A DNA stretch of 64,000 nt from Jacaranda mimosifolia (taxonomy: Eukaryota > Streptophyta > Magnoliopsida > Lamiales > Bignoniaceae). The position numbers and the translations under genes were made by a program. Location: assembly GCA_018894105.1 (NCBI GenBank), contig CM032119.1:15827246-15891245 (forward strand), in the 5' to 3' direction. Below, in pieces: positions 1 to 11,389 of the stretch (position 1 is its first letter; each line of letters starts with the position of its first letter). Under the pieces are notes generated by a model. That model searched no databases. It had not been told where the DNA came from and saw only the letters and a list, made by a program, of their open reading frames with translations.

Positions 1-2353
1 TGACCAACTCTTTTTACTACAAAAAAACTAGGGTATCAATACGACCAATTCGTAACTGATACTAGGAATTCATAGATTTAGTTGCAAAATTAACTTAATC
101 AAATTTGAAGTAGATGCTCTCACAACTAATTTCACTACATCGAATTCTTAATAAATGATTATTGTATATAAATATATATATATATATATTATATAATCTT
201 TCTATAAATAATGCATAGCTTATCTATTGCACTTCGAACATATAAAGTTAAAAAATGATTATAAATAATTTTTGTTGCTTGTAATTTAGAAAAATTGCAT
301 ATGCTACAAAAGTTTATAGCTATAACTACAAAATAAATTTTGTAGGGGATACCTAATTTTTCGGTAGTGTAATTTGTTGTTTGTTATATATATATATATA
401 TATATCCTTTTGTCACTAAGATATAATAAACAAGTGATAAATTGAATTGGTGCAAACTCTTTGGAAGATTAATTGTCAATTTAACTTAGTTTTCCCTTGA
501 TTAAGACCAGTTTAAAAATGATTTACTAGAAACTAACATGTTCCTTGTGTCGTGGAACAATCCATTAGTCTAATAGGGAGATAAGAAGATGGTAGGACAG
601 GCTCAGATTTTTCCATCCATCTGACCTCACCCTCTTCTCTCAAAGTCTACTGGTTGAAACAAATAAAATTTTCAGATTGGTAATAATTATGAAAATTACT
701 AAAATAGACATGCAGGATCGAAGCACTGGAAAGGCTATATATGGTCCAAAGTCCAAACTTAATTTCTAGTTAGGTTTCACTAACCAAACTTGATCCTTTG
801 AGTACTAAACCCTCTCTTGACTCTTTGTTTTCTTTTTTCTTCTTTATTTTTTATTTTTTGTTTGTCCTAAGGTGGAGAAATGCATGTTTGCAAAGTGTCA
901 ACCTCAGTTGTTATGAAAATTATATTTGTTAAGAGTATATGCGATTGGCAGCAGTCATTATTAATTAGTTAAAATTTTCAATGACAACTATATATAGACT
1001 TGTGTTGCGTGTCTGTGTGCTTAGATATATATATATATATATAAGTCTTTTTCATGTACGTACCCTTACTTGATGGACTTGCATTTCAACTAATCATCTG
1101 AACTAACTCTTTTGCTTTTCACCATAAACTTTGAATCTTTTCTAATTAAGTCGACATCTTAGTTTATATATGAGGAAAAGAAAAACAAAACAAATCAATT
1201 GATACACACACACACACACTTAGGTTTTGAATGTTCGTAGTTTAATTTTCTGCCTTTCATTCTCCATTTTATCTGCTTAATTTTAAGGTAGTCCACGAAA
1301 CTTTCTTTTAGATGGCTGAATTTCAATTGGAAAAGAACAATTAGTCTTACATTTGAACATGTAATTATCTCTATATGAATAAAGCATTGAATATAAATTC
1401 GGCGAGTGGCTTCTAGCTTAATGATATAAGTTTTTTACATAATGTGGAAGGTGGAAGGTTAGAGATTTGAATCGCATATATATATATATATGTATAAAGG
1501 AAAAAAAAAAAAAAGAAAAGAAAAGAAAACGTATAAAGAAAAAACGTTAAATTATAAATCTATGCAATGGAGTAGTGTGTCATGTTAGCAGTGTTCATAC
1601 AGAAGTATATATTGCTTATAAGATAAGAGATTATATGGCTATTTAATTGCAAATTCAGATAAATGAACCAGCCATTGGCCGGGCCGCATGAGCTCGTGAT
1701 ACACATTCTTCTGTTTTACTAATCCCATTGAGGATAAGGTTTTTCTGTATAATGCCAGCTACCAGCAACTTTAAACTTTACTGTTTCTTTGAATGTAATA
1801 GTAAATAATGTAAGTATTCTATTTTTATAATAATTAGTAATTAATTGAATATTAATTTTAAACAATAGAAATTAAACCTGCAGCCAAAGCTGGTAATATC
1901 AGATATCAACATATATATATAGTTAATTAGTGAAAACATGACAAAATTATCGGGGCTTAATGGAAAATATTAACTTAATCAATTAGAACAATGCGATTTA
2001 ATTTAGCTCCTAATTAAACAACACCAAAATAATTAAGAGCTAATTTACAAACAAGAATAATACCATAAGCAAATCGCATAATATATATATATATATATAT
2101 CACAAAGAAAATCCAATTTTATGATTAATGCATCATGGTCTCATTATTGACCCTCACCATCTTTAGCTGCATTGGACATGTCACATACAGCCTTAATTAG
2201 ATTCCCTTGGCCGAAACTATTATTACAATTCTTTTTAAATATAAATTCAGTTAATTAAGTGGCTATGATCTACTTCTCCATTAATCTTTTAGATGCCATA
2301 AGATATATTCTGGATAAAATAAACAAAAAAAATAAAAATCAAAGTGTTATAGT
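1..2353. other. AT-rich intergenic DNA, no gene seen
   Basis: No reading frame of useful length or recognisable product was found on either strand. The stretch is strongly AT-rich and carries short (TA)n tracts (for example near 165-190, 385-404, 1025-1043, 1479-1491 and 2081-2100), a (CA)n tract near 1203-1219 and a purine-rich run near 1499-1530. It ends at the left LTR of Copia element A. Confidence 0.7.
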
Positions 2354-2810
2354 TGTAAGATAAAATTTAACCCTAAATGCACATACCCATAAAATCAAAA
2401 CACCGTTAGATTAATTTATTCGTGATACCTGTTTGAGTCATGAGATTGATGATTAATAATTCTTGCAATTTCATGATTCATTAATAAGTCTTTATCTCCT
2501 TCTCGCACAAAACAATTGGCAGCTTTAATGGGATAGCAATATCAAAGCATGAAGTGGAGAGAAAATATAGCCACAATATATGTATATATATAGGATAAAA
2601 TCATAGAAAGCCCTCCTACAGGCTTCTAAGATTGGGCCTACACCAGTTGTCATACCAAGCTTGTTTAGAAAAATGCCTTAACAATATTAGGTCAAAATAA
2701 TAGGCCCTATGAGTCATGTCTCATTAACCGTATTAATTTAGCATATTTTTATTTTATTAAAAAATAAATTCAATTAACAGAAGTCCCCATGTTGAAATAA
2801 AATTCCAACA
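2354..2810 (-). repeat. 3' LTR of Copia element A
   Basis: This 457-bp repeat matches 15733-16187 over its whole length and, read on the plus strand, runs from TGTAAGATAAAA to TTCCAACA. On the element's own strand it begins TGTTGGAATTTTA and ends in TTACA, the TG...CA form of an LTR. The bases just to its right read GTCCAAGTGGAAGAA on the minus strand, a purine-rich tract where the polypurine primer should be. Confidence 0.88.
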
Positions 2811-3781
2811 TTCTTCCACTTGGACAAATATTAATTGTAACTTTAAAAGAAAATAAAAGGTAAAGTTTGAGAAAACGACTCTCAAGTTAAATTAAAAAAA
2901 TATTTTGACTATGGCCACAATTTAAAGAAAAGAAACACAGCAATGAGACAAGACTACCAACATAATCTGGTCCAGTAAAAATTACTAATACTGGATTATG
3001 ACGGTGATTGTAGCTTTCATCAACATAAGACCATCCATGGTCACATATACCAACAATTCCACCAACATGGATTCAGACATGGTGGTGTAGCAAGAACTAG
3101 CAACTAAATATGACCCAAATATGTATGCTATTCCATTGTTGGTCCTCCAATTTTCTTGTATGACATGGATTTCTAGAACTATATGAAATCACAAGAAATT
3201 TTGATTTTCTTATAATATATGGGCCTCTTGAAATCCTAAGAAAATCCATGGCTTTGTTTGGTTGCCAACTCTCAATTTATTTTCCAACTCTCAAAATATA
3301 AACAAACAAATCATACACATACTCCAACACCACTTCCAAAACACACCCAAAAAGGCCCAAAATACCCTTTCAATTCATTTCCTACACATTCTTCAATATC
3401 TAGCCCTTTTGATTTTTTGGCCCCCCCTACCCAATTTATATGTACACATACATAAATAATTTTATAATATCAATTTTATTCTATCAATTCAACAAGCCTC
3501 ATGATTTTCTAGTAAGATATTGATTTTTGAAAACAATATGAAATCCCAAGAAAATCCGACTTCAAAAGAAGCCATGTATGCCTCGTTCAGTACTAAAAAT
3601 AGAATATGGTGTCATTTATGAGACATACCCATCTCTCAAGATCAACACATAATCTCAAGATATATATATATATATATATATATCAAGCGAGATATAGTAT
3701 AAAAAAGTATGCACACAATTATAACCATATATCAATAGTTGAAAAAGAATCTCGCATTAATAAAAGCCTAATAAAGCAGTT

Positions 3782-4135
3782 CACTACCAGAAAAAAAAAA
3801 ACTGACTTTAGTGACTGCCAAACAATGACCGTTGAGAGCGATCAATAATTTGTGACCGATTTGTGAACGATTTTATTGAAACTTAAAAAAAAAAATTAGT
3901 AACAGATTAGTGACCGATTTATGATGGAATTAGTGACCCCAAACATAGCAGTCACTAATTGGTCATTAAATTAATGACCGATTTTTCTTAGGTCACAAAA
4001 GTGGTCACTGATTTTTCTAGGGTCACAAAAGCGGTCACTAACTTAGTGATCGATTTTTCTTGGGTCACAAAAACGGTCATTAAATTCTCCAATTTCTTTA
4101 ACCTAAGATCATGTACAGAGCAATCATAAATCCGT
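3782..4135. repeat. Left subterminal repeat array of the CACTA element
   Basis: Behind the terminal CACTACC, the motifs AGTGACC, GGTCACTAA and GTGACCGATTT recur on both strands every few tens of bases. In CACTA elements such subterminal repeats are transposase-binding sites. The matching array is at 10155-10525. Confidence 0.8.
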
Positions 4136-5459
4136 CACAAATTCTTAAATAAAATTTGAAAAAAATTAATATCCTCTTATATTGACATAATCATCTATTT
4201 AATTTAATAAAATAGTTTTAAATAATTATTTTATTTATTAATAAATAAATTTTCTAACAAATAGCATATTAATTATATAATATTTTAAGTTAATTAGATA
4301 ATTTATTATGTTAATAAAATTAATTTGTCTAATTAACTAAATGAATCATTATATTTATATAAATTATATTTTATACAGATAAATAATTACATAATAATTA
4401 AATATTCTAATAATATATTTAATTTACTAATCTATTTAATATGATATATTAATTAATAATCTATTTAATTTAATAATCAATTACATATAAAATTAAATTT
4501 AACAATAAATTATTTTTAGATAATTGTTTTGTTTATTACTAAATATTCATCTACAAAATAATTATCTTTGTTAAATAATTAATTAAGTTTTATATACACA
4601 TAAATCTAGAATAATAAATGGTTAAAATCATTCATTTTAGTTAAAATTGGAAATATGTTATAGTTAATGTAAGTCAATATTAATAATATTAACATATAAT
4701 TATGATTTCATATATATTTAATTTTAATTAATGAATGCTTTCTTTTTAAAGCAATACATCATTTGTTATTTATAATTATGAATTAAATTAATTACACATC
4801 ATTTCATTACAATCTTTACATATATATACATATACATACACATCATCAAACTATAAATATATATATATACATATATTACATAATAAATCAATTTCTTCCT
4901 ATAAATCCAATAAAAAAGTAATTGCTTTGACATTTACAGTAAAATTTGTCCCTCCACCAAAACATTAACAAACTAACAACTCATTTTCAAACAATGTTCT
5001 CTATTTTCCCAAAATAAAAACAAACGGTTGGTACTTTCTCCAATTTTTCTCCCAAAAATTCATTCTCCCAAATTTTTTTCTAGAAAATACCCAAAATGCA
5101 AGTGAACAGAGCCAAAGGATTTGGATAATAAGATCTTGGAGCTTACAAGATATTAATAATAATAATTTTATAATTAATATAATTAAAATTCAGTGAGCTT
5201 GTTAAGATCTTAAAATTAAGTTAAAAACTAACTGTCAATATTCAATAACCATTATAAAATCTAATTTTTTCAAATTATATTAAAATATAATATGTAAAAA
5301 TATTAAGTATCAAGATATGAATTAGAGTCGTAGAAAAATTAAATTTTAAATTTAAAAATTAAAAAAATTAATTACTATAACTAAATAAAAATTACTAAAA
5401 TAAAATGTAAAACAATAAAAGATGTAAAAGACAAAAGTGACCAAAAGACTAAACCCTAA

Positions 5460-5870
5460 CTCTCATTTACATTTCAATTTCAATTCCCTCCACTTGCTAC
5501 CGGCTGCCCATTTACAAGGTGGTCTTTTTCTTCCTTTCTTTTTCTGTTTTTTACTTTTCTTTTTTTTAAAATTTTTCTCTTAAACGTTCTCGCTAGCAAA
5601 AGTGCCGGCGAGATGATCGCCATGGAGGCTGGCCTCCGCAATGCCAAAACTGGGAGCCAATAGCATCTGGCTTCCCACAAAGAGCCAGCAGAGCAGATCT
5701 GCCTGCTATCGCTGGAGGCCAGCTGCTATGGCCTCTCCATCTCCAGCAACAGGAGGGGCAAGCAGTTGTTGGCCTCTCCATCGTTGGCGACGGGAGGAGC
5801 CAACAGCTGTTGGCCACCCCCACCCCTCTTTTATTTCTTTTTTTTATGTTTTGATTATTTTTATTTAATT
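5460..5870. other. GC-rich island inside the CACTA element, origin unknown
   Basis: About 400 bp of GC-rich DNA stands out sharply from AT-rich surroundings. It contains loose internal repeats such as GCCTCTCCATC and variants of AGCCAACAGCTGTTGGCC. Short open frames run through it on both strands, but none resembles a known protein and they overlap each other, as expected of unconstrained GC-rich DNA. It could be a captured exon or promoter piece, or an element-specific segment. Similar islands occur in the elements at 30530-32815 and 36590-38200. Confidence 0.45.
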
Positions 5871-6662
5871 GTGCATGTGGTGTTGAAGTCTCACAGACAT
5901 CTCGTGCTACTTGTCGCTGCTAATTCAAGTTGAAATTTTGATTTGAAAGTTGCAGAATAAACTAAGGTACAATGTTTATCCTCCCTCTTTTTTTGTCTTT
6001 TGATTTGTTTTGATAATGAAGGTTGATTGCAAATGGTTCCTATATGTTTGTAGCACTAGGCTAAATAAATGAGTGATTTATTTGTCTTTGTTATTTTGTT
6101 TACTTTTCTTCTTCATCTTATATTATGCCTTTTATTTTAGATTGTAAACATGCTAAAGCATTATGTACTTTTGTCATATAGAAACACAACAAAATCAAAA
6201 GGGTAACTTTGTATATGCAGTAAAGTTACCTCAGTATTTTGTCATACGAAGACCCTATTGTTCAATGCCTTGTTATCAAGTGCCCAACTTGTTTTTGTGC
6301 GCACCTCTGAACTGTTTTCCTTTATATTACATTTACAGTCCTAGTTGTTAGATCAATTGGTCGTTTTTGTTATGCATCAAATTGTTTGATGAGAATGGTG
6401 AAGATTGATTTGACACGGAAAACACCCAAGCTTTAGCTCTTTCAAGTTGATTTTCTAATATAAGATAAATATATGGGTGTGCTTTCTCATGCCATGCCTT
6501 TTAGCCAATTTTGACTTATGTAATTTTGTGTTGATTTTAGTGTAATTTTCTATAGCCTAATAAAAGGCCAAGGAATCAAGAAAAGAGGAAATCATATGCT
6601 TTGTTATTTTGTTACAGTACTTGATGGATTTTTTATTTTCACCCTAACTACTTAGTTCTTAG

Positions 6663-7685
6663 CATCTGGATAATGAGGTCCAAGAAGATGAAGTTGTTGA
6701 TAGCAATGTCTTACCCTATTGTAGCATAGATCAGAAATAGAAGAAGTCTCTGGGGGAGATGGAAAAAGAATTTCTTCAAGCACTTCAGGTGATAATGGAG
6801 AGTCCTCTGTTTCTCTTCCACTAGTTTATTTATCATTGAAAGTACATACATTTGTGTTTCTCATTCTTATCATCTTTTTAGTTTTCCCTAGACACATGTT
6901 TCAAGCAATTAAAAATAGCTCTCTTCATTTTTAAATTTGATGAAAAGTAAGCTGGTTCCCTATTTCATATAGTATTTGACTTTTTCAGCTAACACTTTAT
7001 TACAAGCATATTTTATAATGAAGGAAAATCTATCATGTCTATGAGGAGTTTGATAACCTCAAAAAAGAACTCATGTGGGAGGGAAACAGTGTTGTAATGC
7101 TAAGTAATAAAATTTTCAACCTACAACTTCTGCCCATTATTTTCTGTGTTCCCTACTTTTTTGGTAACGCTACAGATTTTTCGGTAATGACTTTGTTGTT
7201 CCTATAACTTGCCATGTTCAATCCAGGTCTTGATGAACAGAGATTTTTGGAAGCTTCAATGGCTTATGTATCTGGCAAGCCAATTATGACAGATGAAGGG
7301 TTTGATAAACTGAAATAGAAACTTAAGGTATGTGAGAACGAAGAAAATGTACATCAATGATATCTAATATCTGAGTAAAATTTGCTGAAAAACAATAGTT
7401 ATTCAAGAAACTACATAGTTGCTTCATATCTCATGAGAAATACAAACCAGTCATCATCCTGTGTTCATTCCTATTCTCTAATGTTGTTAGTAAATTGTAT
7501 TAAATGTCTGCTTTTCATTTAGTTTTGAGGTTCTAAATGCTATTTCCACAATCTCTAGTAGTTTGTTGTTTAATTTCATTACCCTATTCTTCACCTTCTT
7601 TTCCATGCCTCCATCCCTCTACTTTGTATGTTAATTACACTATATCTTGTAGATGGATGGGAGTGAAATTGTGGTTCAAGGATGG
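6663..7685 (+). pseudogene. PGRL1: Captured fragment of PGRL1 (PGR5-like protein 1), exons and introns kept
   Basis: Four exon-like blocks in order match the stromal N-terminal part of PGRL1, the thylakoid protein that works with PGR5 in antimycin-sensitive cyclic electron flow around photosystem I. Block 1 (6663-6788) reads EVVDSNVLPYCSIDQ then GEMEKEFLQALQ. Block 2 (about 7007-7104) reads KELMWEGNSVVMLS. Block 3 (7227-7327) reads RFLEASMAYVSGKPIM. Block 4 (7653 to about 7685) reads MDGSEIVVQG and then loses similarity. AG and GT splice signals flank the blocks. In-frame TAG codons at 6738 and 7316, a one-base loss near 7040 that shifts frame, and a decayed donor at 7105 make it non-coding. 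The transit peptide, the membrane helices and the C-terminal cysteine region are absent. The family assignment is from memory of the protein. Confidence 0.85.
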
Positions 7686-8441
7686 GAGATAAGTGTTACT
7701 TATCCTAGAGGATGTATATTGGTGCTTTATTAATTTGTTTGGTATATGACATAGAAAGAGAAGGAAATTGACAAAAAAACTGGGGGAATTGAGAGAAACT
7801 TATTTCTTAAACTTGGCCAAAAACTAAATTTATTTCATTGACCTGACGCCTTGTTTTATTCCTTTGGCTCCCCTAGTATCCAATTTGAAAGAGAAGGAAA
7901 AATCGATTTTGGAGCTATGGTTCTCTTCTAATTTTACTTCCTGGCTCTCTGAACTTCTAGAATAAAGCAATGCCATTGTTCTTATTTAGTTCTACTTCTG
8001 CTCTTTTTGTCTAGCATGGCAAAATATAATCTCTTTTCACTACTACAAAACATAACTTCCTATCATCAGTGAGGTTGGTTTGGATTAGTGATTACTGATA
8101 AAATATATCAATCGCAAAAATACTCGTACGTATTTATTTTTATGTCTGTGTTTTGTGCATGCAAAAAAGTGTGCCTTTGTCAACTGATACTCCTAAATGA
8201 TACATCTCAAAAAATGTGGAGATCAGCTATAAAAATCTCTTTCTCATTATTAGATACTAGGAGTTTATATATAGCATGAAATCATTCGGTTGCCAGAGTT
8301 GATTAACTAAGTGTATTCGAGAAATTGATACCACAAAAGAATTTTAAATCATGGGTTTAAACTTACCGTGCAAAAGTACACAAGAATATTGAAAATCTTT
8401 CTTTTATTACTTGTTTCATTAATTTAGCAATTGTGAGGCTC

Positions 8442-9251
8442 TAGGGATGTAAATGGATATTCAAAAATTCGTTTATCGTTTGCATTCGCATCTGTTTATA
8501 CAAAATTTATCCGCATCCATTTAAAGCAGATATTATCTGTATTCGATTAGTAGATATTCGATTATAAATGAATACGGATATGGTAAATACTTATCCAATC
8601 TGTTTAATATCTAATATGAATACATATTTATTAAATAATATATTATTCATAATATTTAATAGAAATCTCATAATCCATATATGTATATATAAAAATTATA
8701 ATTGAAGAATTAAGAAGAAAAAAGAATAAATTTAAAAAATTATTGTAATATAGAGAAAAAATTTGAAGAAAAAAGTTAATCAACGTAATTGTTGTATGTT
8801 GACTTTATAATTAATATAGTTAAATGCCATTATTATTATTAATAAGTACTACTAATCAATTATAAAGTCAATTATCAATTAAAAATTATGCTATTTGTTT
8901 GATATCTTTCATTTTAATGAAATTATATGGTTCCTTATATTAATTAAAATATGTATTTGTTATAGGTTCATAAATTCATGCATTTGGATATTCGTAAATG
9001 GATATCTAAATAATTATCATCGAATATTAATATAAAATAATAATTTGAATACGGATAAGTTTAATAAAATTTGAATGCATCTGAATAATTATAATTGAAT
9101 ATGGATATATCCGAGTTCGACCTATATCCGATGGATACGAATTTGGATATCATTATTAAATATCCGTCAAATTCGTATTCGTATCCAAATATTCAAAAAG
9201 TTAAACGGATACGAATATGAAAATAGTGTATTCGATCCGTTTATACCCCTA
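8442..9251. mobile_element. hAT-like non-autonomous element (810 bp) within the CACTA
   Basis: The ends are TAGGGATGTAAATGGATATT and the inverse of TAGGGGTATAAACGGATC, an imperfect terminal inverted repeat. The 8 bases on each side, TGAGGCTC (8434-8441) and TGCAGCTC (9252-9259), agree at 6 of 8 positions, as expected of an aged hAT target duplication. The subterminal regions are rich in GGATAT and TATCC repeats and the centre is AT-rich with no coding capacity. A second copy of the family is at 16958-21083. Confidence 0.68.
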
Positions 9252-9545
9252 TGCAGCTCTATCTAAATCACATTTATTTATGACCTGCATGTTTGTAGTG
9301 ACCTTTCTGTTGACTACCTCAAGATGTTTCTTTTGAATGTATCGGCTGCAATTGTTGCATTATAATTGCAAGTGCCGTTGAGTTTTGACATGAATACTGT
9401 TCGGAGTTGGGGGAACAAACTTCAAAGCTATTTTTGTGCATTATATAATTTTCAATTGGGTTTTACTTTCCTATTTGGTCAAAAATTAGTTCATATATGG
9501 TTGTTTTGAGATATTTCCCCTCAAAAATTGTTTTTTTGTTTGTAG

Positions 9546-9866
9546 GGCTTTAGAAAGATTGATCCTGATCAGTGGGAGTTTTCCAGTTAGGAGTTTATTC
9601 AAGGACAGTGACATTTGCTAAAGAATATACACAGGCAAAAACCAATCCACAACCATTCAGGTCAAGGAAATGCAATTCCATTAACTGACTCAGAGAGAGA
9701 CGTGTTTGAAAAGGAGATTGAAAAGCTGAAACAAGAAAAGATTTTGCTTCAGTTAAAGGTAGAGAGGCATAAACAAGAGAATCAAGAATATCAGAATCAA
9801 CTTAAATCATTAGGGCAGACGGTGCAAAATATTGATCAGAGGCAACGACATCTGATTTTAACATAG
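9546..9866 (+). pseudogene. HSFA4: Captured exon of a class A4 heat-shock transcription factor
   Basis: An acceptor AG at 9544-9545 opens a frame reading GFRKIDPDQWEF, then LLKNIHRQKPIHNHSGQG, then PLTDSER followed by a heptad-rich segment (EKEIEKLKQEKILLQLKVER). This is the C-terminal half of the HSF DNA-binding domain, the linker and part of the HR-A/B oligomerisation coiled coil. Plant HSF genes carry a conserved intron at exactly this place in the DNA-binding domain, so the fragment starts at a true exon border. The linker and coiled coil point to class A4. In-frame stops at 9588 (TAG) and 9609 (TGA) lie in the DNA-binding domain. The frame ends at 9866 in the coiled coil, and no nuclear-localisation or activation region follows. 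It is a broken copy carried by the CACTA. Confidence 0.85.
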
Positions 9867-10154
9867 AAAAATTAAATGTCAATGTGCTTCTTCCTATCGC
9901 AATGAAGGAGGTGATGGTGGAAAAGACAAATATTTCTCTATTAATTTGACATGCTTGGATTTCATGAACTTGTTTATATTTTAAAATCTTTTTTTTGTTC
10001 ATGAATTTGGATACTATATTATTGAATATGAGTTACTGTTTTGTGTTTCTGAAAGGTGAATTATTGTTTTGAATTGTGTGGTTTTATATTGTTATTAATG
10101 AAACAAAAAATAGGTTGAATAAAAATATCAAAATGAACATTAGAAGCCAAAAAA

Positions 10155-10525
10155 TATTTCAGAAAATCAGTGACCGCTTAGTGACCGCCAAGAGGTCACT
10201 AAACGAAGAAAACTACACATTATTTTTCAAAGTTGTGACCTCAAAGGGCGGTCACTAATTAGTGACCTCTTAGTAACCACTTGTTTATTATATGAAAAGT
10301 TTTATACAATCAAACTAGTGACCCAAGATAAATTGTTTGTGACCGTTTGTGCGGTCACTAATTTGTGACTGATAGGACAAGTGGTCACAAATTTCAATTT
10401 GTGATGAGGTATTTTGTGACCGCGCTTGGCGGTCACAAATGCGGTCACTAACACTGTTAGCGACAACATTTTTGGTGGATTAGTGACAGGAGGTGTGGTC
10501 ACTAAAGCTAGTTTTTTTTTTAGTG
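10155..10525. repeat. Right subterminal repeat array and terminus of the CACTA element
   Basis: Dense GTGACC and GGTCAC motifs in both orientations (for example GCGGTCACTAA and GTGACCGC) run up to the terminal T-run and TAGTG. The array mirrors the one at 3782-4135. Confidence 0.8.
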
Positions 10526-10584
10526 GTTGGTTCAAATGTGACAAATTCTGTAAAGAAACACATCTCACTTAACCCAATATATCA

Positions 10585-11118
10585 AAAAATACAATTACAC
10601 CCATGTGCTTTACATGTCTTTTGAAAATAATAGGTCTCAATCCCTTAGTCAAAGGATCCACAAGCATAAAGTCAATATCCACTTACTCTATCCTAATGGT
10701 ATCATTTTTAACCAAGTCTCTAACAGCGAGATATTTAAACTCTATATGTTTAAATGCACATGAGGACTTATTATTCCTTGGAAAAAACACAACAGCAACA
10801 ATAATTCCTCAATGGCCTAGAAATTGAATCAATAACCAAAAGTCCTGAAATAAAGTTCTTTAGCCATACAACATGTGTGGTTGCTACATAACAAGCAAAA
10901 AACTCAACCTGCATGGTTGATGAAGCATTAAGCGTCTGCTTGACACTTTTCCATAAAACAGCTCCACCTACCATCATAAAAATATAACTTGAAGTGGATC
11001 TCAAGTCATCAGGGTCCAAATCTGAGTATCCAATAAGCTTAATACAGTCAACTTTTCTATATATGAGCACGAAGTCTTTAGTTCTTCTCAAATATCTCAA
11101 GATTTTCTTAACAGCCAC
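10585..11118 (-). pseudogene. Copia A pol, RNase H portion (degenerate)
   Basis: On the minus strand the frame from 11118 reads KKILRYLRRTKDF, LIGYSDLDPDD, STSSYIFMM and a degraded STMQVEFFACYVA, corresponding to the Copia RNase H. It continues into KHIEFKYLAVRDLVK and LTKGLRPIIFKRHV, the usual Copia C-terminus, with a shift near 10800 and stops. The CACTA element lies a few tens of bases beyond. Confidence 0.82.
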
Positions 11119-11389
11119 CCAATGTCCTTATCCTGGATTAGAGAGATAGCGTCCAAGAACACCAACAATGAAGGCTATATTAGGACTAGTGTAGACTTGT
11201 GCATACTTCAAACTACCAACAACACTAGAGTAAGGAATATTTTTCATAGACTCTTGCTTAAGTTTGTTTTTAGGACATTGTGCAATGCTAAAGTTTTATC
11301 ACCATTCATAATAGGTTCATCACCAGGTTTACAATTCTGCATGTTAAACCTAGCAAAAACATGGTTAATGTAACTCGCTTGAGAAAGTC

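Larger units (their letters stand above)
3782..10525. mobile_element. Non-autonomous CACTA (En/Spm) transposon carrying captured host gene fragments
   Basis: The element starts CACTACCAG plus an A-run and ends in a T-run plus TAGTG, so it has CACTA...TAGTG inverted termini. It is flanked by a perfect 3-bp target duplication, GTT (3779-3781 and 10526-10528). Both ends carry subterminal arrays of AGTGACC / GGTCACTAA motifs in both orientations, typical of the superfamily. Length is 6744 bp. I saw no transposase coding sequence, so it would depend on one supplied elsewhere. The interior holds an AT-rich stretch (4150-5450), a GC-rich island (5460-5870), a PGRL1 fragment (6663-7685), a hAT-like insertion (8442-9251) and an HSFA4 fragment (9546-9866). 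It landed just past the RNase H end of Copia element A. Confidence 0.9.

Noticed and set aside
5480..5868. Three overlapping open frames in the GC-rich island of the CACTA element.
   Set aside because: They overlap on both strands and have no family resemblance. Open frames are expected by chance in GC-rich DNA without stops.
8038..9300. A second possible CACTA-like pair: CACTACTACAAAA at 8038 and TTTGTAGTG ending at 9300.
   Set aside because: The 3-bp flanks (TTT left, ACC right) do not match and no subterminal repeats are seen. It could be a small CACTA MITE, but support is too weak beyond the hAT-like element it would contain.
10302..10568. An 88-codon minus-strand frame.
   Set aside because: It reads through the CACTA subterminal repeat array and across the element border, so its repeated VT residues reflect GTGACC motifs.
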